From: Megaustenia siamemsis
Lineage: Eukaryota; Mollusca; Gastropoda; Stylommatophora; Ariophantidae
Direction of reading: 5' to 3'
DNA: 64,000 nucleotides
NCBI GenBank assembly: GCA_032433765.1
Contig: JAVIAB010000049.1
Coordinates: forward strand, 19,620,406-19,684,405
How positions within the stretch are numbered: the stretch's first letter is position 1; each line of letters begins with the position of its first letter. Under the pieces are notes generated by a model. It was not told where the DNA came from. It saw only the letters and a list, made by a program, of their open reading frames with translations, and did no database searches. A program made the translations under genes and the position numbers. Of the stretch, positions 1-10,665 are shown piece by piece.

Positions 1-438
1 AACACTCAGTTTCCCTCAAGGCTGCCGGGTAGCGGAGGTGAGGGAAAAAAATTAGAAAAAACACATCTTGCTCATCAAGTGGTCTCGTCTCTTTTTCAAA
101 ATCATTTTAGATCGCTGGCAGGCAATGCATTCCTGGGGAATTTTGGTTTTTTCCTCACCCAGGTTTAACACTCTACCATAGAGAGTACAGGACAGATGTA
201 GTGCTGACAATATATTACCCAAAGTCTAGTCAGATATGTCTTATCCAAAGAGGCAAGTAGTAATAACATAAGTACTAAGAAGATGTACAGCAAACAACAA
301 AGTAAACTGGGGCAATAATTTGAGCCAATAATATCTGACATGATATGTTGACCGACTGTGTACTGCAGCAAAGTGCTACCATTGGTCCAACTCTTCATAC
401 ACTTGCTCTATGCAACTTGTAAATGAATCCAGCTGGGT
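1..438. other. No gene recognised
   Basis: I see no open frame of note, no tRNA-like signal and no recognisable repeat in this stretch. It precedes the 81-bp array. Confidence 0.5.
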
Positions 439-1527
439 TCAAATTGAGTGGAAACTCTTTATAAAGACCTGTGTAACAGAAGGTAATCTGATCATCAGAA
501 GTGGTCCCCAATTGAGCAAATGCTTCAACCCTTTAGCTTTTTGACACTCTAATGGGGACACATCCATCTCTCCTCCACCTTTATGTTTGTGTTCTGACTT
601 TTCCTTCTTAACGTTAGCGTCTTGACCTTCTAATAGGGGTAGGTCCATCTCTCCTCCACCTTTATGTTTGTGTTCTGACTTTTCCTTCTTAACGTTAGCG
701 TCTTGACCTTCTAATAGTGGTAGGTCCATCTCTCCTCCACCTTTATGTTTGTATTCTGACTTTTCCTTCTTAACATTAGCGTCTTGACCTTCTAATAGTG
801 GTAGGTCCATCTCTCCTCCACCTTTATGTTTGTATTCTGACTTTTCCTTCTTAACGTTAGCTTCTTGACCTTCTAATAGTGGTAGGTCCATCTCTCCTCC
901 ACCTTTATGTTTGTATTCTGACTTTTCCTTCTTAACGTTAGCTTCTTGACCTTCTAATAGGGGTAGGTCCATCTCTCCTCCACCTTTATGTTTGTATTCT
1001 GACTTTTCCTTCTTAACGTTAGCTTCTTGACCTTCTAATAGGGGTAGGTCCATCTCTCCTCCACCTTTATGTTTGTGTTCTGACTTTTCCTTCTTAACGT
1101 TAGCTTCTTGACCTTCTAATAGGGGTTGGTCCATCTCTCCTCCACCTTTATGTTTGTGTTCTGTCTTTTCCTTCTTAACGTTAGCTTCTTGACCTTCTAA
1201 TAGGGGTAGGTCCATCTCTCCTCCACCTTTATGTTTGTGTTCTGACTTTTCCTTCTTAACGTTAGCTTCTTGACCTTCTAATAGGGGTAGGTCCATCTCT
1301 CCTCCACCTTTATGTTTGTGTTCTGACTTTTTCCTCTTGACACACAAATGGGGACACATCCATCTCTTCTCCAACTTTATGTCTAAGATAATTCCACAAA
1401 TACACTCCAAGTTGCTGAAAATGACAACCCCATATATCTCATTTTCACAGAAGACATATTGCAACATTAGAAAACAAATTAGCATAGAAAACAAATTAGC
1501 TAAGTCTCTGTTATCTCTGAGTTTCAT
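439..1527 (-). CDS. Hypothetical repeat-protein ORF (may be non-genic)
   Basis: A 362-codon open frame on the minus strand. After a short polar start it has a hydrophobic stretch (about residues 11-27, LFSMLICFLMLQYVFC) that could act as a signal peptide or anchor. Then come about nine and a half copies of a charged 27-residue unit containing HKHKGGGEMD and PLLEGQ, then a unique tail of about 35 residues. The unit is 81 bp, so copies stay in frame whatever their number. Differences between copies are mild (H/Y, S/T, L/Q, E/D). No family is recognised, and no splice sites or promoter are evident. Other arrays in this window with multiple-of-three units also give long open frames by chance, so a real secreted repeat protein is only one possibility. 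I favour a fortuitous frame. Confidence 0.2.
   Translation of the reverse strand: MKLRDNRDLANLFSMLICFLMLQYVFCENEIYGVVIFSNLECICGIILDIKLEKRWMCPHLCVKRKKSEHKHKGGGEMDLPLLEGQEANVKKEKSEHKHKGGGEMDLPLLEGQEANVKKEKTEHKHKGGGEMDQPLLEGQEANVKKEKSEHKHKGGGEMDLPLLEGQEANVKKEKSEYKHKGGGEMDLPLLEGQEANVKKEKSEYKHKGGGEMDLPLLEGQEANVKKEKSEYKHKGGGEMDLPLLEGQDANVKKEKSEYKHKGGGEMDLPLLEGQDANVKKEKSEHKHKGGGEMDLPLLEGQDANVKKEKSEHKHKGGGEMDVSPLECQKAKGLKHLLNWGPLLMIRLPSVTQVFIKSFHSI
547..1335. repeat. Minisatellite, 81-bp unit, about 10 copies
   Basis: Tandem 81-bp units, with the block CCATCTCTCCTCCACC recurring exactly 81 bases apart (for example 643 and 724). The outermost copies are degenerate. Copies fall into sub-types by single substitutions (GTGTTC/GTATTC, AGCG/AGCT). 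Confidence 0.95.
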
Positions 1528-1552
1528 CTCTTCTCCATCATTATAGCACCTT

Positions 1553-1849
1553 CTCTACTATCTCTGAGTCATATCTCTCCATCCATGTATCTTCTTCTCT
1601 ATTATTCTTGAGTTATATCTCTCCATCCATTTATCTTCTTCTCTATTATCCTTGAGTTATATCTCTCCATCCATGTATCTTCTTCTCTATTATCCTTGAG
1701 TTATATCTCTCCATCCATGTATCTCCTTCTCTGTTATTCTTGAGTTATATCTCTCCATCCATGTATCTTCTTCTCTATTATCCTTGAGTTATATCTCTAC
1801 ATCCATGTATCTTCTTCTCTATTATCCTTCAGTTATAATATCTCTCCAT
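1553..1849. repeat. Minisatellite, 41-44-bp unit, left part
   Basis: Tandem units containing GAGTTATATCTCTCCATCC, spaced 44-45 bp here because of an extra TTC. The array is cut at 1849 by a LINE and resumes at 2977 with the same unit. The last 12 bases before the LINE (ATATCTCTCCAT, 1838-1849) recur immediately after it. Confidence 0.95.
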
Positions 1850-2976
1850 TAAACACATTTCAAACTATCCTTAAACTTATCATTAAACAAACCAATATAT
1901 GCCTGCTTCATAGACTACACCAAAGCATTTGATAGAGTACACCATGAGCAACTTATAGACTGCCTAAAAGATATAAATCTGGATGACACAGACATACGAC
2001 GGATATGTAATTTGAATTGGGAGCAAACAGCAATAATAAAATATAACAAGGAGAACTCTACACCCATTGATATAAAAAGAGGAGTAAGACAAGGATGCAT
2101 CCTATCACCAAGCTTGTTCAATTTATACACTGAGCAAATCTTTAAAAACATCATTGAGATGCCAGGCCTTAACATTAATGGGAAGATAATCAATAACCTA
2201 AGATATGCTGATGATACTGTTCTACTAGCAGAAAATCCTAAAGATCTACAACAATTACTTAATGTAATAAACATGACAAGCAAAAAATATGGACTAGATA
2301 TGAATATCAAAAAGACTAAAACTATGATCATAAACAAAGAAAATTCTCAAGACCTACAATTAAATATCACAGTGGAAGGAATACATCTGGAGACAGTCCA
2401 GAGCTACAACTACCTGGGACATACTATAACCAGTGATGGAAAATGTACAACTGAAATAAATAAAAGAATAGGAATGGCAAAAAGTAATTTCAATGCCATG
2501 AAAAATATACTAACATCAAAACAAATAATACCAGGGATGAAACTAAGAATAGCAAAATGTTACATCTTCTCAATATTCCTGTATGGTGCAGAAATATGGA
2601 CTTTGACCAGAAAACAGAACAGAAAATTGAAGCCTTTGAAATGTGGATTTATAGAAGAATAGGTAGAATTGGATGGAAGAAAAGAAAACAAACGAAGAAG
2701 TTTTAAAACAACTAAAAATGAAAAAAAGAACTACTAAACACAATTAGAGCAAGACAAATGAAATTTTTTGGTCATGTTAAAAGACACAACAGTCTAATAA
2801 AAGTAATATTAGAATGGAAAATACAAGGTAAAAGAGGCAGAGGCAGACCAAGACTAAAATGGACAAGTAACATCAAAAGATGGACAAGTCATCCTATGGC
2901 AATCTGCACCATCAAAGCAAGAGACAGAGTGGAATGGTGCTCCTTCGATGCGGAGAGGGAACTCAATGATGATGAT
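1850..2976 (+). mobile_element. LINE N: 5'-truncated non-LTR retrotransposon, RT and C-terminus
   Basis: A decayed reverse-transcriptase gene. In the frame of the 2012-2662 ORF, readable from about 1897, it carries the palm motif FIDYTKAFDRVHHEQL, then GVRQGCILSPSLFN, then YADD at 2204-2215 followed by the usual KKTKTM block. The frame breaks near 2662 and resumes at 2758-2965 with the typical LINE C-terminus (FFGHVKR, GKRGRGRPRLKW, ARDRVEW). No endonuclease domain is present, so the copy is 5' truncated. It ends in GATGATGAT and is flanked by ATATCTCTCCAT at 1838-1849 and 2977-2988. It is inserted inside a minisatellite. Exact clade not determined. Confidence 0.9.
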
Positions 2977-4175
2977 ATATCTCTCCATCCATGTATCTTC
3001 CTCTCTATTATCCTTGAATTATATCTCTCCATCCATGTATCATCTTCTCTATTATCCTTGAGTTATATCTTTCCATCCATGTATCTTCTCTATTATCCTT
3101 GAGTTATATCTTTCCATTCATATATCTTCTTCTCTATTATCCTTGAGTTATATCTCTCCATCCATGTATCTTTTCTATTATCCTTGAGTTATATCTCTCC
3201 ATCCATGTATCTTCTCTATTATTCTTGAGTTATATCTCTCCATCCATGTATCTTCTCTATTATCCTTGAGTTATATCTCTCCATCCATGTATCTTCTTCT
3301 CTATTATCCTTGAGTTATATCTCTCCATCCATGTATCTTCTCTATTATCCTTGAGTTATATCTCTCCATTCATGTATCTTCTTCTCTACTATCCTTGAGT
3401 TCCATCTCTCCATCCATATATCTTTTATTATCCTTGAGTTATATCTCTCCATCCATGTATCTTCTCTATTATCCTTGAGTTATATCTTTCCATTCATATA
3501 TCTTCTTCTCTATTATCCTTGAGTTATATCTCTCCATCCATGTATCTTTTCTATTATCCTTGAGTTATATCTCTCCATCCATGTATCTTCTCTATTATTC
3601 TTGAGTTATATCTCTCCATCCATGTATCTTCTCTATTATCCTTGAGTTATATCTCTCCATCCATGTATCTTCTTCTCTATTATCCTTGAGTTATATCTCT
3701 CCATCCATGTATCTTCTCTATTATCCTTGAGTTATATCTCTCCATTCATGTATCTTCTTCTCTACTATCCTTGAGTTCCATCTCTCCATCCATATATCTT
3801 TTATTATCCTTGAGTTATATCTCTCCATCCATGTATATTCTCTATTATCCTTGAGTTATATCTCTCCATCCATATATCTTCTTCTTTATTATTCTTGAGT
3901 TATATCTGTCCATCTATATATCTTCTTCTCTATTATCCTTGAGTTATATCTCTCCATCCATGTATTTTCTTCTCTATTATCCTTGAGTTATATCTCACCA
4001 TCCATGTATTTTCTTCTCTATTATCCTTGAGTTATATATCTCCATCCATATATCTTCTTCTCTACTATCCTTGAGTTCCATCTCTCCATCCATACAGCTT
4101 ATTCTCTACTATCCCTGAGTTATATCTCTCCATCCATGTATCTTATCCTCTATTATCCTTGAGTTCCATCTCTCC
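2977..4175. repeat. Minisatellite, 41-44-bp unit, right part, with higher-order repeat
   Basis: About 28 more units of the array that starts at 1553. A block of variant units recurs: TTTCCATTCA at 3111 and again at 3487, offset 376 bp, with the following variant units in the same order. That indicates a segmental duplication of about nine units. Confidence 0.95.
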
Positions 4176-4461
4176 ATTTCTATTATTTACATGTTCATTT
4201 TGCTTATCTCAGCCATCCAACTTTGGAATACCATTATGCTTTCCCCTCAGCAGCAAGACTTAACACATATGTCACATAATGCATTCCAAAATATAAGCCA
4301 TGTTGTCACTAACATGTATATGTTGTATTAAATTATTGTGCCATGAACATAATGATTCTATGTTTAGAACACATTTTGGTTAAGGCCCGCTGTTGTGAAT
4401 TAGAGCCATTTGGTTTGTTTCATCACCTGATAATAAATCAAATTGTTTATTGTATATCTTT

Positions 4462-5335
4462 TAATATGTTTGTTGTATGTTTTGTCATATATTTCTTGTG
4501 TATATTCTTCTATGTTTGTTGTATGTTTTGTAATATATTTCTTGTGTATATTCTTCTGTTTGTTGTATGTTTTGTAATATATCTCTTGTGTATCTTCTTC
4601 TATGTTTGTTATCATCATCATCATATATTTTGTGTGTATCTTCTTCTAGGTTTGTTATCGTCATCATCATATATTTCGTGTGTATCTTCTTCGATGTTTG
4701 TTATCATCATCATCATATATCTCTTGTGTATCTTCTTCGATGTTTGTTATCATCATCATCATATATCTCTTGTGTATCTTCTTCTATGTTTGTTATAATC
4801 ATCATCATATATTTTGTGTGTATCTTCTTCTAGGTTTGTTATCGTCATCATCATATATTTCGTGTGTATCTTCTTCTATGTTTGTTATCATCATCATCAT
4901 ATATTTTGTGTGTATCTTCTATGTTTGTTATAATCATCATCATATATTTCTTGTGTATCTTCTATGTTTGTTATCATCATTGTCACATATTTCTTGTGTA
5001 TCTTCTATGTTTGTTATCATCATCATCATCATATATTTATTGTGTATCTTCTATGTTTGTTATCATCATCATCACATATTTCGTGTGTATCTTATATGTT
5101 TGTTATAATCATCATTATATACTCCTTGTGTATCTTCTATGTTTGTTATCATCATCATCATATATTTATTGTGTTTCTTCTATGTTTGTTATCATCATCA
5201 TCATATATTTCTTGTGTATCTTCTATGTTTGTTATCATCATCATCATATATTTCTTGTGTATCTTCTATGTTTGTTATCATCATCATCATATATTTATTG
5301 TGTTTCTTCTATGTTTGTTATCATCATCATCATTT
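4462..5335. repeat. Minisatellite, 40-46-bp unit with internal ATC microsatellite
   Basis: Units contain TATGTTTG and TATATTTCTTGTGTATC. The first three units have TTGTTGTATGTTTTG in the middle. Later units have TTATCATCATCATCAT there instead, with variable ATC number. Overlapping hydrophobic frames across the region only translate the repeat and are not genes. Confidence 0.95.
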
Positions 5336-5483
5336 AGCTTGTTATCAACCGACTCCAGTAACTACCACTCTAAGGGTTCTCTATCCTGCATGCGACTTCC
5401 TTCCTTACTGTAATTCATCTTCTAACAGCTGAACACATATGTTGAATACCTTCAATATGATTGCTGTATATCTTCTCACATGT

Positions 5484-5995
5484 CATTCAACTGGTTAGAG
5501 TCACACAACTACACCCATGCCTGTATGCTGAGTGATTCGATGAGCATGATAAAAAATGTGGAGGCGGACTCTGAACGCATGCAATGGGTAGAGTCATTGC
5601 AGAAGTCGAAAATACGTAAAGTCACCTTTGTCTATATCCCTGAACGTGCGGGAGTGCGGGGAAATGAAAGAGCGGACAGGTTGGCTAGCAGCGCTGTCGT
5701 CTAGGACGGTCAACCAATGGATCGGGCGGACATCATCATTACGCTCCGAGATGTGGGAAAAGCACAGGACTTCGACAACCATGAGTCCACTCCACTTACT
5801 CGGATGAAAGAGATGAGAGTTAAGATGGGTACAGCCAGGAACAAGAAACTTAGTGGGCGTGTAAGAAGACTTATCAACCAACACAGAATTGGAGTCGTCA
5901 GTTGCTGGACACAGCGAGACTTGCTGAGGAGGGGATCTGAACACCTTTGGACATGTTCGGAGTGCAATGATGATGACCCGCTACTAACTCAATAA
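5484..5995 (+). mobile_element. LINE D copy 1: RNase H domain and 3' end
   Basis: Fragment of a LINE whose ORF ends in an RNase H domain. Reading through one stop near 5702, it shows the SDSMSM block, then VTFVYIPERAGVRGNERADR (the RNase H G-H-A-G-V-x-G-N-E-x-A-D motif; the usual H is R here), then the family C-terminus LLRRGSEHLWTCSEC followed by DDD. The ORF stop is at the element end. Flanks CTTCTCACATGT (5472-5483) and CTTCTCATATGT (5996-6007) look like a 12-bp TSD with one mismatch. Confidence 0.85.
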
Positions 5996-6239
5996 CTTCT
6001 CATATGTTTGTTTTATAATTTCTGATATGTTTATTGTAAATATGTCTGTGAACTTTATCGATATTTCAGTGAAATGATATTTATTCTTCCTGTGTCGACG
6101 TGTTTACCTATCTCCGACAGGCCAACTTGTGTTCGCGGTTCGCAGGCAAACATCTATTTTGACAACAATGGCTCCTAGTGGGAATGTCCATCCCGAATGT
6201 ACAAAGTCTGTGGCGGTAGATGGGGCCAAAGAATCAGAA

Positions 6240-6760
6240 ATGGTCTCCTTCTTTCCTTCCTCATTTGCCTTTCAGCGTCGAGGGAAGATATAATTGCGGT
6301 CTTTTGCTCTTATGTTCGCTTCTGTTGCAGTTATGTTTCCTAGTGCTTTTAATATTCAATCAATCCATCTTTTTCATGGTCGAACTTTGGGTCTGATGTA
6401 CTCGCAACGTTTATTGAAATCTCGTTGTGTTATATTTTGATCACTTTGCCTTGTCACATAGCCAAACTATTTTATCTGTTGTTTCTTGATCTATTCTATG
6501 GCGGTGGGCTATTCCTAGCTTTTTTTCTCAGTTCTTCATTTCTGATCTTATCTCTCAGACTGTTTCCTGTCATTCGTCTAACACATTTCATCTCAGTAGA
6601 AGTTATTTTTCTTATTGTTCTTGCATCTAGGGTCCAGGACTGGCATTGGTTGTACAACTTTGGGATGAAGATTGTATTGTAGAGTGTCCGTTTTGCCTCT
6701 AGAGTTATTTCCTTGTTGGACAAGAGCGGTAATAGCTGTCCAATGAAATGATCAACAATG
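6240..6760 (-). mobile_element. LINE G copy 1, RT C-terminal region
   Basis: On the minus strand it translates with interruptions to the block LEAKRTLYNTIFIPKLYNQC and then TEMKCVRRMTGNSLRDKIRN, typical of the post-palm region of a LINE reverse transcriptase. The same sequence recurs at 16785, 44808 and 51485. Pseudogenic. The limits are approximate. Confidence 0.75.
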
Positions 6761-6866
6761 AAGCAGAAATGATCAACGGTCCAAAAAATGAAAACAGCAA
6801 AGTGTGTGGTACACAATAGGCATATTTAGGGCACGAAAGACGAATATGGCTGACCACCGTGAAAGA

Positions 6867-7199
6867 CGGTTGGCTTACCACGGCAACAGCCGGGGTTCGT
6901 ACCCTGGCGAGGACACCTGGGTTTTACTAATTCCCTAAAAATTAGTGGGAGCCGCGATAGCTCAGTGGTTAGTGAACTGGACTACTACGGACAAGAGGTA
7001 GGGTTCGATCCCAACCGACGGCTCCGGTTCACCCAGCCTTAAATGGGTACCGGATTTTTTCTGGGAAAGTAAAGCAGCACGGGCGTAATACCGACCACAT
7101 TACCCAAAAATCATGTGCTGAAGGTCTGTAAAATATAGGGTCACTAACACCATATTTCCCTATACGCCGCCACTTGGCGTGACGGGGGGTACTTTACTT
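6867..7199 (+). mobile_element. SINE F copy 1, long (dimeric) form
   Basis: tRNA-derived SINE. An 80-bp leader has its own B-box-like GGGGTTCGTACCC. The tRNA-like part follows: GGAGCCG at its 5' end pairs perfectly with CGGCTCC about 70 bases later, with A-box-like TAGCTCAGTGG and B box GGTTCGATCCC. A non-tRNA body ends in GGGGGGTACTTTACTT. It is bounded by a perfect 11-bp TSD, ACCGTGAAAGA, at 6856-6866 and 7200-7210. Confidence 0.93.
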
Positions 7200-7256
7200 A
7201 CCGTGAAAGAGATTGGAGCCTCATCACGTACTATTCCGAAGAAAACCATGGAGAGA

Positions 7257-7435
7257 AGCTCTAACAAGGTAAAAGAGGCAGATGCAGACCAAGCCTAATA
7301 TGGACGAGTAACATCAAAAGATGGACATGTCAGCCTATGACTATCTGCAATATCAAAGCAAGAGACAGAGCGGAATGGCGCTCCGTATTTAGCCAACCTT
7401 TGATGCGGAGACGACACTCAATAAAATAATGAATT
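7257..7435 (+). mobile_element. LINE N fragment, C-terminus
   Basis: Near-copy of the last ~180 bp of the LINE at 1850-2976, covering the GKRG..RP region and the GATGCGGAGA..ACTCAATA end. Confidence 0.8.
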
Positions 7436-7619
7436 AAAATATTTCTATTTTATTTAAAGAAGGGGAGAGAACTAAGATGAAAATCCATGCAAGGGGAACA
7501 AGTTGTCCCTTGCAGACAATTTATCTAAGAGAGGAGAATTAGACACAAACCAAGGTAGGTAAAACTTGCTACTCTGGTTAAACTACTTTCATAAGAGAGA
7601 CATGATGAGGCGTGATGAA

Positions 7620-8208
7620 TAACATATTGAAACAGGTAAATGAATTTAAATATTTGGGAACTTTGTTAACCTCAGACGGAAGATGTACAAAAGAGGTGAG
7701 ATGCAGAATGGCTCAGGCAAAAGCAGCTTTCCAAAAATAAGGAAGATACTATGCAATCCATTTTTGACAATAGAAACAAGAAAAAGAGTTCTTAAATGTT
7801 ATGTAGAGCCAGTCTTAACATATGGATGTGAATCATAGACAACAGACAAGAAAATCACTGGTGTCTTTAGAAATGTGGTTTTACAGAAGAATGTTGAGAA
7901 TATCAGGACAGCTAAGAAGAGTAATGTAAATATTCTGAAAGAAGTCAAAGCAAAAAGAGAACTAATTTCCAATATGAGGAAGAAACAATCATCATTTTTT
8001 AGCCATGTAATGAGAAGAGAACAAGTGGAATATATTGTAACAAGTGGAAAAATTGAGGGACGAAGAGATAGAAGGAAGCAAAGAGAAAAAAAATATTAGA
8101 CAGCTTAAGAGAATGGCTTGGCAGAAGGTCAACAACAGAAATGATAAATAACTGTCGAGATCGAAAGTTGTGGAGAGACATGATCACCTACGCCAGCAGG
8201 TCCGGTGC
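7620..8208 (+). mobile_element. LINE A copy 1, RT C-terminal half
   Basis: Reads, with frameshifts, NEFKYLGTLLTSDGRCT, RVLKCYVEPVLTYGCES, then an RRE..EYIVTSGKIEGRRD block: the post-palm part of a LINE ORF. It runs directly into a long TGATGA tail. Other LINE A copies lie at 10865, 13017, 14004, 28688, 55745 and 61745. Confidence 0.88.
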
Positions 8209-8209
8209 T

Positions 8210-8240
<31 letters not shown>

Positions 8241-8316
8241 GATGATGATGATGATGGTGATGGTGATGGTGATGATGATGGTGATGATGATGGTGGTGGT
8301 GGTGGTGGTGGTGGTA
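8209..8316 (+). repeat. TGATGA/TGGTGG microsatellite tail of LINE A
   Basis: An uninterrupted TGA-rich run that shifts to TGGTGG. It starts exactly at the LINE A 3' end (GGTGCT then TGATGATG). Its antisense poly-His frame is not a gene. Confidence 0.9.
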
Positions 8317-8329
8317 GTGAAGAAGAGAA

Positions 8330-9000
8330 ACAACTCTGATTACAAACTGCTGCATTCCAATAAGATCAAAGGAAAAAAAAATAGATGCTTGGGAAGTAGT
8401 CCCAAAAAATACAACATATAGATGGATGTAGCTGACAGCAAAGTGCACAAATCCAAAATATAGTGCAAAATAGCCTGCGAGCGAAGAAGAAATATGCTTT
8501 CTGATACAGCTTTTCTTCTCCCTTCCATTTTCCTTGCCAGCAAATCAACAAAGTAGTCTTGGTGCGTCTAATGACGTCTTGTAGGGTAACAACATTTTCT
8601 GCTTCATGTTTTCTTTTCTGTGGTTGTCCTTTGCAGAACGCCCATTGTCACTATTTATCTATGTCTCCTTCCTTCCTTCCTTCTTATTTCCTTCATTCCT
8701 TTATTCTTTCTTTCGTTTATTCCCTTTATTCCTTCCATATTCCCTTCCAGTAGAACAACAAAGTAATCCTGGTACATCCTATGATGACCTGTAGAGCAAC
8801 AACATGTGCTTCTACTTCAGGCAGTTTGTGGTCATCCTTTGCCGGATGCTTCTTGTCTGGTCCACACTTATGTGTCCATTATCTCCCAACGGTCTATCTT
8901 TCATACATCTTCCCTGCCAAATCCACAGCCTGACAGATCTCTCCGTCCCATTATCTACCTGTTGTGTGTATGTGTGCACATCTCCTACTAGTTGCACGTT
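8330..9000. other. No gene recognised
   Basis: Low-information sequence with a CTTC-rich patch near 8667-8745. No supported gene or repeat family. Confidence 0.4.
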
Positions 9001-9001
9001 A

Positions 9002-9645
9002 TGAGCAGTACTTGGTCCTCTCTAACCAGCCATATCTTCTACCTGTTGTGTGCATATCTCCTACTAGTTGCACGTTGTGAGCAGTACTTGGCCCTCTCTA
9101 ACCAGCCATATCTTCTACCTGTTGTGTGCATATCTCCTACTAGTTGCACGTTGTGAGCAGTACTTGGCCCTCTCTAACCAGCCCCATTATCTTCCTATTG
9201 TTTGTATTTACATCCCCTACTCATTGCACGTTGTGAGCAGGACCATTGCCCTCTCTAACCAGCCCCATTATCTTCCTATTGTTTGTGTTTACATCCCCTA
9301 CTCATTGCACTTTGTGAGCAGGACCATTGCCCTCTCTAACCAGCCCCATTATCTTCCTATTGTTTGTGTTTACATCCCCTACTCATTGCACGTTGTGAGC
9401 AGGACCATTGCCCTCTCTAACCAGCCCCATTATCTTCCTATTGTTTGTGTTTACATCTCCTACTCGTTGCACGTTGTGAGCAGGACCATTGCCCACTCTA
9501 ACCAGCCCTATCCTCTACCTGTTGTGTGCATTTACATCTACTAGTTGCACGTTGTGAGCAGGACCATTGCCTTTTCTAACCAGCCCCATTATCTTCCTAT
9601 TGTTTGTGTTTACATCTCCTACTCGTTGCACGTTGTGAGCAGTAC
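9002..9645. repeat. Minisatellite, 75-81-bp unit, about 8-9 copies
   Basis: GTTGTGAGCAG recurs at 75-76 bp spacing in the first copies and 81 bp later (for example 9316 and 9397). The later 81-bp copies keep an open frame simply because 81 is a multiple of three. Confidence 0.93.
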
Positions 9646-9786
9646 TGGACTTCCTAATTTTGTTTGCAGTTTTATTGTAATTATCATCTAGATGTGGGCC
9701 CTTTTAGAACTTGACTATCTTTACATTTCTCTGAAGTTTTCTCTGTTCCGTGTAACATGACCAGCATCTGCAGCAGTTAATCCAAG

Positions 9787-10185
9787 CTTGTGTATGACAG
9801 AAACAGGACAAATCTGAAACAAGTGCAACGCGCCAAATACTTGGGTACAATAATAACATGAGATGGAAGATGCACAACAGAAATAACAAGCAGAATAGTC
9901 CAGGCCAAAATAGCATTTCAGAAAATGAAAAACGTCTTGTGGAATAAGTCTATGCCAATAGAAGTGAGAAAGATAGTTCATCGGTGCTATATAGAGCCAA
10001 TTCTGATCTATGGAAGCGAATCATGGACAATAAACAAACAAATGAAGAGAGAAGATACTGGATAGCTTGGTGTCATGACATGGAAAACAGTCAACAACAA
10101 AATAGATACGATGCGCTGTGGATAGAAGATTGTGGAAGGACATGGTCGCCTACGCCAACTGGTATGGCACATGATGATGATGTGT
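9787..10185 (+). mobile_element. LINE B copy 1, RT C-terminus and tail
   Basis: Decayed LINE ORF end: YLGTIIT, AKIAFQKMKNVLWNKSMP, CYIEPILIYGSESW. The end GGTATGGCACATGATGATG carries a TGATGA tail. Family B resembles family A at the 3' end (GACATGGTCGCCTACGCCA against GACATGATCACCTACGCCA). Confidence 0.82.
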
Positions 10186-10304
10186 GTGACACTTTGCACC
10201 AACCACAATTTTAGTCCTCTTTCACCATCCACCTAGTACCATGCCCTCCATATCGATCTTTCAAGGCCATCTTGTCACTCTATGAATAACTTTTTTTTTT
10301 TTTA

Positions 10305-10665
10305 ATATCCCCTTATTAATTTTTTTTCCCCGTTCGCCAGCACGAAAAGTATTTCGTTCGCTCTGACGAAGTCCCTAGAGACTAGGAACTGAATTTTTCG
10401 TGTTAACCCGTTTTTTTTCCTGGCAGCCGTGTGCACAGGGGTCCCTTGCCACACAGGCAGATAACTCCGTCTTCGGAGGTACTCATATTTTTTTTCCGTC
10501 GATTAGTAATTAACGTTTCAAGCCGGGTCTCGCTGCTGAGACCAGGGATGGTTGCCGCAGAGAGAAATTATAAATAAAAATCCCAACTGGGGCATCCAGG
10601 ATTTGAACCCACAACCTCTCTGTCTCGAGACCGGCGTCTTGCCTCGAGCCCAACCAATCTTTTGA
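10305..10665 (-). mobile_element. SINE L copy 1, tRNA-derived
   Basis: On the minus strand a tRNA-like head contains CAAGACGCCGG and a T-arm/B box GTGGGTTCAAATCCTGG, followed by a body with GTTATCTGCCTGTGTGGCA and CTAGTCTCTAGGGACTTCG, ending in a poly-T-rich segment. Parts of the body recur at 22275-22415 and 31180-31240. Confidence 0.65.

Noticed and set aside
4343..5432. Long overlapping hydrophobic frames, apparently membrane proteins
   Set aside because: They translate the 43-bp minisatellite in several frames at once, with no unique domain or start context.
6949..7030. Functional tRNA gene
   Set aside because: Good stems and A/B boxes, but it is part of a dispersed element with TSDs, has a SINE body, and recurs five times; treated as a SINE head.
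8188..8448. Poly-histidine protein on the minus strand and Met-rich one on the plus strand
   Set aside because: Both are translations of the TGATGA/TGGTGG tail of LINE A.
9068..9544. 158-residue repeat protein
   Set aside because: Arises because later units of the array are 81 bp; earlier 75-76-bp units and flanks have no coding character.
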